Translations under genes and position numbers: made by a program
Notes under the pieces: generated by a model
Database searches by the model: none
Seen by the model: the letters and a program-made list of their open reading frames with translations, nothing else
Told to the model about the DNA's origin: nothing
Shown: piece after piece, positions 31,290 through 41,936 of the stretch
Numbering within the stretch: the first letter of the stretch is position 1
How the letters are laid out: the number at the start of each line of letters is the position of its first letter
From: Flammula alnicola
Lineage: Eukaryota; Basidiomycota; Agaricomycetes; Agaricales; Strophariaceae
Assembly (NCBI GenBank): GCA_015499995.1
Contig: JADNRV010000276.1
Span: forward strand, 1 to 63,438
Length of the DNA: 63,438 nucleotides
Direction: 5' to 3'

Positions 31290-32906
31290 CTACTCCTCGC
31301 GCAACCGGTTGGGATCCCGTAGACTGTCCCCCAAAGCTGAGTCGTGCGCATGAAATTCTATAGATCGCTGAAGGGCGTCGACACTGGGAGATTCCTGCTC
31401 GATCTTTAATTCGATTCCTTGTGTGACCAACAACAGCATCCGGCTAAGGGTATCTTTATCGATAATAAAGTCGTCTATTGGCTGAGCTTTGACTGGAGAA
31501 AGCGTAAAAGAGCGCAAAGGCCGTCGACGAAGATTGCACACGTCGGAGGGAGAACCGAAAATGTCTGGCACCAACTTCCAATCAAGAGGCATTGCACCTT
31601 TGAATGTCATAGATTGGAGTCGAGGAAATAAGGCCTGATTGGTTTCCGAGTCGGTGCTGGTGATGGTGAAAGCATTGGAGAAGCAACGAAAAATGCGTTC
31701 CGTGACATCTGCGCCAGATCTGTAGGACGACTTTAAATCTAGGTGGCGGAGATCAGGCGTCGCTCGAGATAGATCGACAAGATCTGCAACGTCGAGCGGC
31801 TCGAGCCCCAGGTCCAAAAGTGTCAACGTCTGCAAGGAACAAGAGGATCGCAAGAAAAGCGATATAAGGCTCTCAGTTTCCAAATAACCACTGCCGACGT
31901 CGCTCGTATAGCTTTTTAGAGAGGGAAGGGAGACATTGTTGAGGAAGAGATCGAATGAACAACTTGTTACTAGGCTCATCTCAAGAACTTGGAGGGTAGG
32001 GTGTAATATGGGAGTATGGGGCCTGGGGAACGGGTCTTGTGCTTTGATATTGAGAACAAGCTCCAGCCGACAGTGTGTCATCCGTGGCGCTATCCGAAAG
32101 AGTTCCCAACAGTCATCGGCGGAGATACGACGGGCTTGCATGTGGGTGATATTGTTCCATTCGATAACGACCGACTTCAGGTCAAGTCCTCTGATCTCAA
32201 GCGTCGTTGGCATTGGCTTGAAATCACCCAATTTGAACTGCCCTGCAGATGACCCATGAACGTGTAGTTTAAGGGTTTGTAGCTGGGAGGCCCCTTGCGA
32301 GTCTCCAACAAGATCTGACAATGAAGAGGCAGGGCCTTGGTAAGTGAGATCTCGCCACCTGCTAGAACATTGATTGATAACCGCAATCACATAGCGATAC
32401 ACGGTATAGTATTTGGATTCGGATTTAGCGAAAAGACCAATTGACAAGGGAAGTTGTCCGGATCGATCTATCCACTCCTGTGTCCAATCGGCTACCGAGA
32501 GGTCGCTGTGGCGACTGACCGAAAGAAAGATAGTCGTCCAGAGTTGAGGCGTCGTATGAGCAATCTGTCGCCATTTTTGGCAAACAGAAGACAGGGCTAC
32601 TTGGCTATATCGTGCATCTATGCTTGGTTCACGAGAAATGCAAAGCTGGAAGATGTAGGATGAGATCTCTGGAGGGAGTCGGTGAATAAGATGGTCGTGA
32701 CTGCAGTTCATCTCCGATTTCAGCCTTCGGGCCTCTTTCTGCATCGCGAGCAGAGTCTCCCTCGCTTTGATGATCTGGATATCGAGTTCTGCCAGCCTTT
32801 TGCATGGATTGCAAGGGTTGAGATTCGAAATTTTGGAGCAAAGAGAGTCGTTATCGTAGACGCCCTGGTTTGCTGTGCTTCCGCAGAAGGCGCACTCGCG
32901 TGTCAT
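31290..32906 (-). CDS. F-box protein of the Cys-rich coiled-coil family (copy B)
   Basis: An intact frame of 538 aa is read from the ATG at 32906 (MTRECAFCGSTANQGVY). Upstream codons are open but begin at TTG and overlap the likely splice acceptor GAAACAG. The domains are the same as in copy A: five cysteines (C5-x2-C8-x14-C23-x8-C32-x2-C35), a coiled coil, an F-box (LIHRLPPEISSYIFQLCIS ... KWRQIAHTTPQLW) and a Leu-rich tail. It lies 364 bp downstream of the intact nucleotidyltransferase-fold gene, on the same strand, and converges on the MAU2 fragment. Its last ~160 residues match copy A almost perfectly, while the rest diverges, including small indels in the tail (LLDLGLEPLDVADL). Confidence 0.87.
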   Translation of the reverse strand: MTRECAFCGSTANQGVYDNDSLCSKISNLNPCNPCKRLAELDIQIIKARETLLAMQKEARRLKSEMNCSHDHLIHRLPPEISSYIFQLCISREPSIDARYSQVALSSVCQKWRQIAHTTPQLWTTIFLSVSRHSDLSVADWTQEWIDRSGQLPLSIGLFAKSESKYYTVYRYVIAVINQCSSRWRDLTYQGPASSLSDLVGDSQGASQLQTLKLHVHGSSAGQFKLGDFKPMPTTLEIRGLDLKSVVIEWNNITHMQARRISADDCWELFRIAPRMTHCRLELVLNIKAQDPFPRPHTPILHPTLQVLEMSLVTSCSFDLFLNNVSLPSLKSYTSDVGSGYLETESLISLFLRSSCSLQTLTLLDLGLEPLDVADLVDLSRATPDLRHLDLKSSYRSGADVTERIFRCFSNAFTITSTDSETNQALFPRLQSMTFKGAMPLDWKLVPDIFGSPSDVCNLRRRPLRSFTLSPVKAQPIDDFIIDKDTLSRMLLLVTQGIELKIEQESPSVDALQRSIEFHAHDSALGDSLRDPNRLREE

Positions 32907-33270
32907 ATTTTCGTTGGTTGAGAGTATCTGTTTCAGCAAAAGCCGTTAACAATCGTAGCTGTTATTATGAGCTATCGAAACGCACCGATTTGAACTGCTG
33001 CGCTGAAGTGAAAGTCAAGAGTTGGAACTTGGAACATGTGACAACGTATCAAACTCGCATACACTGTATCTCACACTGCCAACAGTGGCAGTACCGTACA
33101 CTGTCATACCCTTTCAGACATCATACACAGCATCCTGTCCAGAAGATAAAATAGCATGAAATTTTATTAAACTAAGTGCGGCTAAGAAGACCTCCATGGT
33201 ATAGATTAAAGTCTCGCAGTTACAATAAATATATGTAGTCCATAAATTATGCATCCACTTTGCCCAGAGA

Positions 33271-34181
33271 TCATGAATCGATCTCAAAGCCTAGCGCCTT
33301 CCAATCGTCCGCACGGTCGGGAAACACCGCACAATACGCCTTGACCCTCTCCATCGTGAGAGCCCAAAACTCATCATTGAACAGCTCCTCGTCAACCCAT
33401 GGTATCGTGTCCTTTAGGATCTGAACCTGGTGCCGCAAACCCATCAAGCGCTTCACATCCGCCGCGTCTTGGTGCTGCTTCTGCTTCTTGTGCTGCTCCT
33501 CCGCCTTGCAATGGTCGTCCCACCCCTGGAGCTTATGGAGGAGGAGGAGCGCAAAAGGCACGACGGGTATATCCTCAATGAAAAGGACGCGCTCGGGACG
33601 GAGATGAGGGAGGTGCATGATGCCCGGCACAAGGATATCGACTTTACACTCCGGCCCGCGGTATTGCTGTCGGTACCACATTATGCGGTATTCGGCGGAC
33701 GGGTCGCGCGGCATCTTGAGGTAGAAGTTGCGTGGGTTCGAGCGGAGGATGAGGTCTTTGAGCTCCTGGGGGGTCAGCAGTTGCCTCTGATTTCCAGAGT
33801 TGGATCCGGAGGACGAGGAGTCGGGTGAGTCGCCGAGTTCCTGACTGACGAGCAGGTCTACGTCCTGTATCGAGCACAGTAGATGTTCAGCCATTCTACT
33901 GTTTTTCATGGATGACTCGATGCAGGCAAACATACCTTCGGACATCGTGAACTCCCATAAAGTTTCGAAGCCAAACTGCCGAAAACTGCACAAGAGATTC
34001 CGTATGTTTTGAAAATCTCGGTAACCATTTGAGCAGCTTCGAAGACGAGCGCATAATGAACGTTCTGGGATTCGACTTTATGCGCCCGAGGGCGCTTTGG
34101 TTTCTTGTTCGACGCTGTTGTAGCCGCCGAGGGTTGCGGTACGTCGAGTGCAATGATATTTGATTCCAGTAGTGTCTCCAT
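33271..34181 (-). CDS. Nucleotidyltransferase-fold protein, intact (copy B)
   Basis: Exons 33936-34181 and 33271-33864 join in phase 0 and give 279 aa, starting METLLESNIIALDVPQPS. A basic N-terminal tract (NKKPKRPRAHK) precedes the fold. Residues around 50-90 read EIFKTYGISCAVFGSLASKL, then, across the intron, DVDLLVSQ. This matches the GS motif plus the two carboxylates (DxD) of the nucleotidyltransferase superfamily. A third candidate carboxylate is in KVDILVPG. The C-terminal half (VPFALLLLHKLQGWDDH, DAADVKRLMGL) is helical, as in fungal homologues. The family is widespread in mushrooms, but its substrate is not known to me. The intron sits exactly between the GS motif and the DxD. The F-box gene follows downstream on the same strand in every copy. 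Confidence 0.78.
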
Positions 34182-34345
34182 GGACTCTAGACGCGATGGT
34201 TGGGTAAAAGAAAGAGAAGAAACGTTAACCGTTGTTCAACAACGTTGCCACTTCAAGACCGATGTTCTATGGGTATTGACAATGACGGTCACGGAAAGAG
34301 AGAGCTAGTGTGGCGATGCTGGATCCATCATCTAAGGTACCCATC

Positions 34346-34849
34346 ACGGGTCCGACAAAGAGTCAGACATGGACAACCACGATAACCAACACACAGGCAA
34401 CCACAATAATTAACACAGACAACCACAATAATCTAGTCGCCGAAAAATTAAGTTAGATTGCACGAAGCGGGCTGAAGCGAGCCCATGTCTCCCAGTTGTT
34501 TCCGTATGGGACCGCTTGCTGGTAGTTACATCGCATCACATCTCAGAGCGAAGATGACATTGATCAAACAACTTGCAGGTAAGATTCAAGACAGCAGTCT
34601 GGCGGAGTTCTGCAGATGCCAGGTAAGATTAGATAGGCCGGAGTTCACATGAACCCATCACAATCCGCACAAATTTCGAAGGTCCAACTGCCACCATATG
34701 TACTGCCCAGCATCACAAATTCCACATAACAATGGGCAGGGATGATCAAATGAAATGAATTTGCCATACTACACGCCAGACATACGACCTCAGCATGCGA
34801 CTCGACATCTCCTGCAATGCACCAGACCAAAAGTGCCCGAACGAGTAGA
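34346..34849. other. Intergenic, nothing recognised
   Basis: AT-rich sequence with short AACCACAATAATT-like repeats near 34377-34435. No ORF or RNA is supported. It lies between the end of the duplicated block and the 3' end of the ubiquitin fusion gene. Confidence 0.4.
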
Positions 34850-35462
<613 letters not shown>

Positions 35463-38400
35463 CGTGAATTATGATATTGGGTGTCGTCTACTGACCTTGG
35501 GAGGGTGGGAACCTCGGCATTGGGTCCTATACAGTCATTTTCTGGGTGGCTGACTTTAGGGCAGGATGACACGTGACGTTGATATTCCATATTTCCCAGT
35601 TTTGCTCGTTGTCCGCCACGTCGTCAAGCCCATGTCCTTTGAACCAGTGAGGTATGTTTCTTGTCTTCCTTATCCTTCTCTAGTCTATTTGGCCACCCTT
35701 GTTTGATGAGAATCTTTTCGTACAACTCAGCTCACTTCGAAGCCCACGGGTCATGAGAAGAACACGTATATCTAATCCTGACATTACATCCTTTCCCTTT
35801 GACTACCATTTTAAAAGTCATAAACCGTGTGCTCACATCAGTCTTCAAGTCTAGATATCTGTTTTCATACCAACATTATTGTCCAGATTCGACCTGAAGC
35901 CGAGCATATTTCGTAGAGGTGAGCATCGACCTTCCAATTGCGCAATCCAAAAGATGTAATGCATTATCTGCAAACTTAATCCACGACGTGCTTGCACGAT
36001 GGGTTTTATTCCTTCGGGAACCATTCAAGTCTCTGAACCTTCTTTCTTACCTCTTCGTCACATTCTAGACTTTATTTTATGCAGTACTGATTCTCCTTTC
36101 AGTCAGATTTATCATTGTTGTATCCCCAATGCATGTCCCTTCTGTCAATCATATCCCTCGTCTCATTCTTGTCACATACGTCCTGTACTCTTGCAACGAA
36201 AGTAATCATACCCAAATACCACCCCTCAAGATACAACCCTGACTGTACTGCCGTCGCCTGAATACAAAGCGTGATCTAAGCTGGTCCAGCCCCCTTATCA
36301 CTCTTTCTCAGTTTGTTTCATCTGAAGATCCCATCTCCGTTCTCTGCGACAACCTCCGCACCATGCATATGTTCCATTCAACCTGTGGAATCATAACCAG
36401 AAGACGCCGGGCCTGCCTTCCGAATCTTTGACTATACCTGCCGCGGATTCCACGTCGTGATTGTCAAGACTGTCGGGGGCGGTCCAGGCATGTACCACCG
36501 CCGGTAGGTACGTACGGGAGTAATGTGTATCTGCAGTCATTTTCATATGTGATGGGGCATCGCCAGCGTGTCAGCGGGCGTATTATTTCTTGTGACTTCG
36601 AAGTTCGTGTTCTGGTCATTCTTGTCCTGATTCGATTATCTGATACCCAATCAACAATTTCACAGTCATCGAAGTCTCCCAGCCTTTGTCTGCAAACCGA
36701 AGACAAAAATGTATCGCCTTAGTCGTTTCGAGCGTTCACGGAGATAAATAACAACGATCGTCTTCTTATTTCCTACGTATGACCTCTTCTCCCTTGTTTA
36801 AAACTCAGTCAATTGATCGTCGACTATACAGGTGGTTATAACATAGACTATAGGGTCCTTGACGCCTCGGAGTCCCTGCGGACAGTGCGGACTCAATTGC
36901 GCGTTGTTCTACATTCCGGCTCTATCCGATGCGAGGTAAATGGCTGGCATCACCTGAATTCACCTGAATCAATGGCTTAGAACTTGAAGTTAAGAGAATA
37001 TGACACGACATCTTTCACCTGACCCTCCAGACTTCGGTTATGTATCTTGCAATTTGAAATCAAGGTTGTATCCCTGCTCTTGAATTTGAGCAATAGCTGA
37101 ATTAAAATAGTTCAGAACTGAATTGATATCTTATAATTACAGACTCTTTGTATATATATCGTGTTGAGTGAGCGAGCGCGTCGGTGAGTGGTTGACCACA
37201 GTCTTGTGACCCGCAGGATGACAGTCTTTTTTGCCTCATCCAGTCGTCGAGCCATCCAGTGTACTAAGTCGCACGATCCCTCGCGTTCTCGACGCCGCAA
37301 TTATGGTATCAATCGTGCGACATGTTACAAGGGCATACCGTCTTGCGTCGGGTGACCTGCCTCGAGGTAACAATGTCCTGATTTGCATGCTCTACCCCGT
37401 CGTGATTTTGCAACCCTGCAACCGACTCCTGCTCAGCGCGGCTGGATCGGAGAACGTCTTACGGTGTTTAATAGGCATCTGCGAGATGTGCTAGTGGTTC
37501 TTTCGCGTTTTGAAGAGGGGATACATGCTCTTTTAACAAATCAACGGCGCGCGTTCATGCGGCCAGTCGGATCAATCTTGCGCCACACAAATCCCATCGT
37601 GTTATGTTCGTGACTAATGAGTTTGTAAGGAAGCAAATCCGGGAGAGAGCCATTGCCTCTTTACCCCGGACGCGGTTGGCGGGCACCATAGTCGCCTGTG
37701 GAGGTAAGTGTGGTTTATGTCCCCCGATACTGTGCTCGTCTTCCCAAACGTCCATTCATTGCATCTTGAAGGTTTGTGGTTATTTCTGGAGATCTAGAGC
37801 GATCTAATATGTACTGTTATCAATAGCCCCAACGAACTTTCTTACTCCCCAACCGTTTGAAAATAGGAGAGCTATGAGTCAAAAGTTTCTCGGTTGAGAA
37901 GCCGGAGCGCTCAGCTTTTGTTCCAGGTACAGTCCATACCACGTTCCGCTTCTCTCTTCTACATATATGTTGGAACTTAGCGTCATGGGTAATTTCTTGA
38001 CATTCACTCTAGACGACAGCCGTCGTTAATGAATAGAGATGCCATGATTAGGGGTTGAGAAGACGTTGATTTTGTACACGCACGCCACCGGTCGGCATCT
38101 CGCGAAACTGCTCTCAGATTCACAAAATCTCTCACCTCTCGATAACCCTAGTGCTTCTGGAGCAAAGCCAGGGTTCGAAACAGAAGAAAGACGTTCTTCC
38201 ATCTTTGCTGCGTACCCACAGCGCCAGCCACTTCTTTGTAACAAACGCGGCTGTGTATACGACGAGCCCGAGGTTTTCTTTGCCTGCTATAATCCGATGC
38301 TGCCATCAGATGGATGTAGTTCGCAGAGGGTGGTCCCTGTTTCTGACATACTCCCATTAGTGATAAGTATGTATAGTCGCGGTGCTCTCCTGACCAGCTG

Positions 38401-39437
38401 TGATCCAATGGAATTTGGGGTCATCATGTTGGTCCATCCCTTATGTTTTGCGCGGCCAAGTAAGCTCGCCATGGGACCGAATCATATGGCCGGTTTCATT
38501 CGGATATGTCGTAAACCTACCTTGTGCCTACTTTAGGTGATGATTTTTACGAGGAAGATTATCAGCATGACCTGACATCACTATCTAAATCTCTCCATTG
38601 TCAACCGCATCGGGCAGAGTGGCGAATATATCTCGCTCTGTATTCGAAGGTCAAACGTTTGCATCAACTGCAATCTAATGGCTTCTTGTTCATTCAACAG
38701 GTTTCTGTCGAGGCAATGTGGCGCACGGCAGATAATTAATTGACATTAAACGCGTTACATACGAAGGATTACATACGAAGATCACTTCATCGGCCTTCCA
38801 TTCGTTGCCTTGCGACAATATCTTCGGCAACGACGCGCGTAGTGTCATTCATCGGATGCTGCCCGATGTCGCTGTCCTTTGCAATTACTTCGTGACTTGA
38901 TTTAATACAAACGAATGCACCCTCGATCTCTATCAACTGCCAACAACTGACCACGGTGAAAGGTAGCGGTGAAAACAATCTATAGACAAAGTGACTGATC
39001 GTCACGGGACAGAAAATTGTTGGAGTTTTTTCGGTATCTCGAGATTTAAGGAGCACATGGAGAGCAAGAAGCGTAGAACGCATATCGCAGATGCTATCAA
39101 GCCGGTGATTAGAATGCAATAGACTTTCACCCCCGCTTGATTTGTACCTCGGAATTGTGCAACATTTCTGTTCCTTGGTGATTTTTTTTTTGAAAACCGA
39201 CTACGTTTATTGAAGTAGTCCAGGCCAAGCCTTAGCGCAAAGAGTTTAATCTTACTATCGTGGGAACTCAACTTGAATTGAAAGCGCCAACTGTTTGTTC
39301 AGCATCACCATCGAGTTTTGACTTGAGAGTCCTCTAATTATAAAGTGAGTGTTCGGTTGTTCAAATCCATTTATTGGAAAAAAAACCCACAATCGAAATG
39401 TCGCAGCCTTTCTGTACATACTCTGTACAAAATAGAG
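35463..39437. other. Long stretch with gene relics but no supported gene
   Basis: The left part should contain the ubiquitin-eL40 promoter. Further right only short frames occur. One at 38524-38739 (plus) reads DLTSLSKSLHCQPHRAEWRI and KVKRLHQLQSNGF, similar in style to the N-terminal LRR part of mushroom F-box proteins, and may be a relic. A frame at 38066-38536 starts at TTG and has no recognised motif. No TIR pairs, tRNA or rRNA were seen. Confidence 0.4.
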
Positions 39438-40929
39438 ATGCTCCGAGTTCAGACCCACGATCCTATTATCCAGTGGATTCCCCCCGAAATCGCCTCTCAA
39501 ATCTTTACCTTCTGTGTTCCTAATTCACCATATACGACTTCGAAGGAGAAGCTTGCACCCCTTATCCTTGGCGCTGTCTGCAAATCGTGGCGCGCAGTAG
39601 CTTGGTCGACACCCCAGCTTTGGATAATACTTTCAATCAACATAAATCATCCTGACATCGCAGTGAAGACAGAACTTACGAAGCAGTGCATTGCACGCTC
39701 GGGACAGCTCCCGTTGACTACCTTTCTCTTCTGATGGCTGAAAGACGTGGGATATATAATGGAATCGACATTGTATCCCCTCATCGACCTTTTGAACGAG
39801 CATTCCAACCATTGGCGTCATCTGGACCTTACTCCCTATTGACTACATCCTCGATTTGCTGGCCATCCCACCGGTGCCTCAATTGTGGAATTACTTCGAC
39901 TTTCTCCTCTTGGTATTGGCGACGGGGAGTTCCAAATCAGATTCAGTGCAAAGTTCGACTTGGTAAATGCCATGCCTCAACCCACGTCTGTTAGATTGGC
40001 ATTTTGTCGTTTAAAGGCAATCAATATCCATTGGAAAAACATTGCGACGTGGACGTCGTCGTGCTATACATTGATGGATGCCTTGAGATTTTGCGGCGGG
40101 CCAGTCAGATAACGCGTTACAGGATCGATACTTTCGCCATCGGTCACGGAGGATTCCCTCTACCTGAAACCCCAATTGTTCTCCACCATCTTCGCACTCT
40201 GGCATTTAACGACCTTGAAGAAGAATCCTATACTTTCTTCGATAGCGTATCCCTACCGCTACTCGAAAAGTTGACCTGTAACTTTCAGGGCAGCAACTTT
40301 CTCGGGGATTCCTTGATATCGCTCTTTATAATTACCCGGTCTTCGTGTCCCTTGACAAAACTAGTGCTTGAAGAAGTTTTAATGGAGGAAGACGACCTTG
40401 TTGAATTTCTGCGTGCTCTACCTGCCTCATTGCAACATCTCAATATCTCCCTTCAAGTCTCTCTTTTCGAATTTTTACAATTCATCCATGACAGACTGCG
40501 TACAGTTGGGAGCATTTTGGATCAAAAACGACGAAATAGTTGCTCGGGAAATGAACCAGATTTTCCTTCCTCGCCTCCACACTCTCGAATGCGAAGGGAC
40601 CCGGACATTCTCATGGTCGGCCTTGCTCAGTATTCTGGCGCCGACGCGACTTCCTTCCAGCCTTGTAAGCCTCGACCAAAGATATCCACCGGATGATGAA
40701 CGTCGACCGTTGATCGAATCTTATCATAAAGTTGGACTTGGTCGGCGACAAACAAGAAATTATCGACTAAGAATCCCTCCTCACCATCCTTCGTCTGCGC
40801 GACGACGGATATGCAATCGACATACATGGCCAGTACATATACGATGACATTGATCATGATGATGAAGACAATGATATCATCAAATCATTAGAATATCATG
40901 GCATAGCGGCAGGAAACCAAGGTATGTAA
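39438..40929 (+). pseudogene. F-box gene, dead copy related to the one at 41.9 kb
   Basis: The first frame contains an F-box close to that of the neighbouring intact gene (WIPPEIASQIFTFCVPNS ... LILGAVCKSWRAVAWSTPQ). It is interrupted by TGA at 39732-39734 and by TAA soon after (about 39840), then moves between frames (ILRRASQITRYRIDTF, PLPETPIVLHHLRTLAF, LEKLTCNFQGSNF). The tail ends with an acidic segment (DDIDHDDEDNDIIKS) and a stop at about 40929. The Cys-rich head is missing. The order of blocks follows the intact gene, so this is a decayed tandem paralogue. Confidence 0.75.
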
Positions 40930-41006
40930 TCTGTATCTCCAAGTTGCATGGCTCGAGTTGTAGGGTAACCCGGTAACAAGTAGAAGAAAGTTGATGTACT
41001 ACGTTC

Positions 41007-41642
41007 CAGTGGTGTCACTGACCCGGTCCAGACTGGTCACGACCGGGTCAGGCCAAATACGGGTCAGTGGAAGGCATTCTGACCTGACCGGTCAAAAAGG
41101 GTCGTGAGAAACCGGTAGGCTGTATCCGGAGTCGAGTCCACCCACTCGTGTTCGACATTTGCGCTGCCAATTCTCCTCATATTCAGAGTTTCTTTTCTAA
41201 GAACTATATATGAGTAGATGCTAATACCTTGCCTACAGTAACTAAGTGTCAAATTGATAGAGCTGCTTGTGCTGTCGTCGCAAATATTGAAGGCACAGAC
41301 TCATTCTGCAGTTCATCGGCTAGGGCAGCCGCACACTTACTGTGTCCAAGCAAGTCGTCTTCGATAGAACTCTAATCCATCCTCTGGCTTGATTGTGGAA
41401 TCAAACAATCGGTGAGGCGTTCAGGGTTCATTGGGAAGGCCAGCGGAAGAGGGATGGACAATGTGGCGGAACAGGAGGCAGTGAGATTAGGTAATAGATG
41501 TTAGTACAGGCGGCTCCTGTCAGTATTCACGTGAGGGTACGGCTTCTGACCCTTCGACCGGCTGACTTGACCAGTCAGATGGGTCTGACCTCGAATTGGG
41601 TCTGACCTTTTTGACTGGGTCAAGAAGGTCATGCCACCACTG
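41007..41642. mobile_element. 636-bp hAT-type MITE with perfect 8-bp target duplication
   Basis: The left end CAGTGGTGTCA (41007) and right end TGCCACCACTG (to 41642) form short inverted repeats. The identical octamer CTACGTTC flanks both sides (40999-41006 and 41643-41650). An 8-bp duplication with CAGTG-like ends is characteristic of hAT transposons. Subterminal regions are rich in GGGTC/GACCC and TGACC motifs in both orientations, as expected of transposase binding sites. No transposase frame is present. The perfect duplication suggests a recent insertion. Confidence 0.85.
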
Positions 41643-41936
41643 CTACGTTCTACTGACTGGACTGCTCACTGGAATATTGTTCGCTACCCAAAGGTCATAA
41701 ATAAATGTCAACAAACAATAGGGTCGCAAACAAGTTGGAACGTCCGATGTTCAACGTTGCAACCTTGACTCAACCAACATTGAACGAAGTTCAACGCGTG
41801 GGGCATTCGGAAAGCTTTTACTCGAAACCTTCTTCGCAGGAAGAAACCATCTGAAAACTAGTTTCGTACGTGTTTGTATTCTTCAATTAGCTACAGTATT
41901 CACTCACCGCCATATTTATGACCGTAAAGATTTGAT

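Larger units (their letters stand above)
30168..34345. repeat. Segmental duplication, copy B
   Basis: This block is collinear with copy A (16983-20630) up to about 33835 and extends further to about 34345. That extension, including the first exon of the nucleotidyltransferase gene, is shared with the inverted copy C at 60.4-63.4 kb. Copy B is the most complete and best preserved of the three. Confidence 0.88.

Noticed and set aside
33430..33828. Plus-strand frame antisense to the nucleotidyltransferase gene
   Set aside because: It is the complement of a conserved coding region and shows only Leu-rich shadow text.
38066..38536. A 156-codon plus-strand frame
   Set aside because: It starts at TTG, no motif was found, and overlapping frames occur on the other strand.
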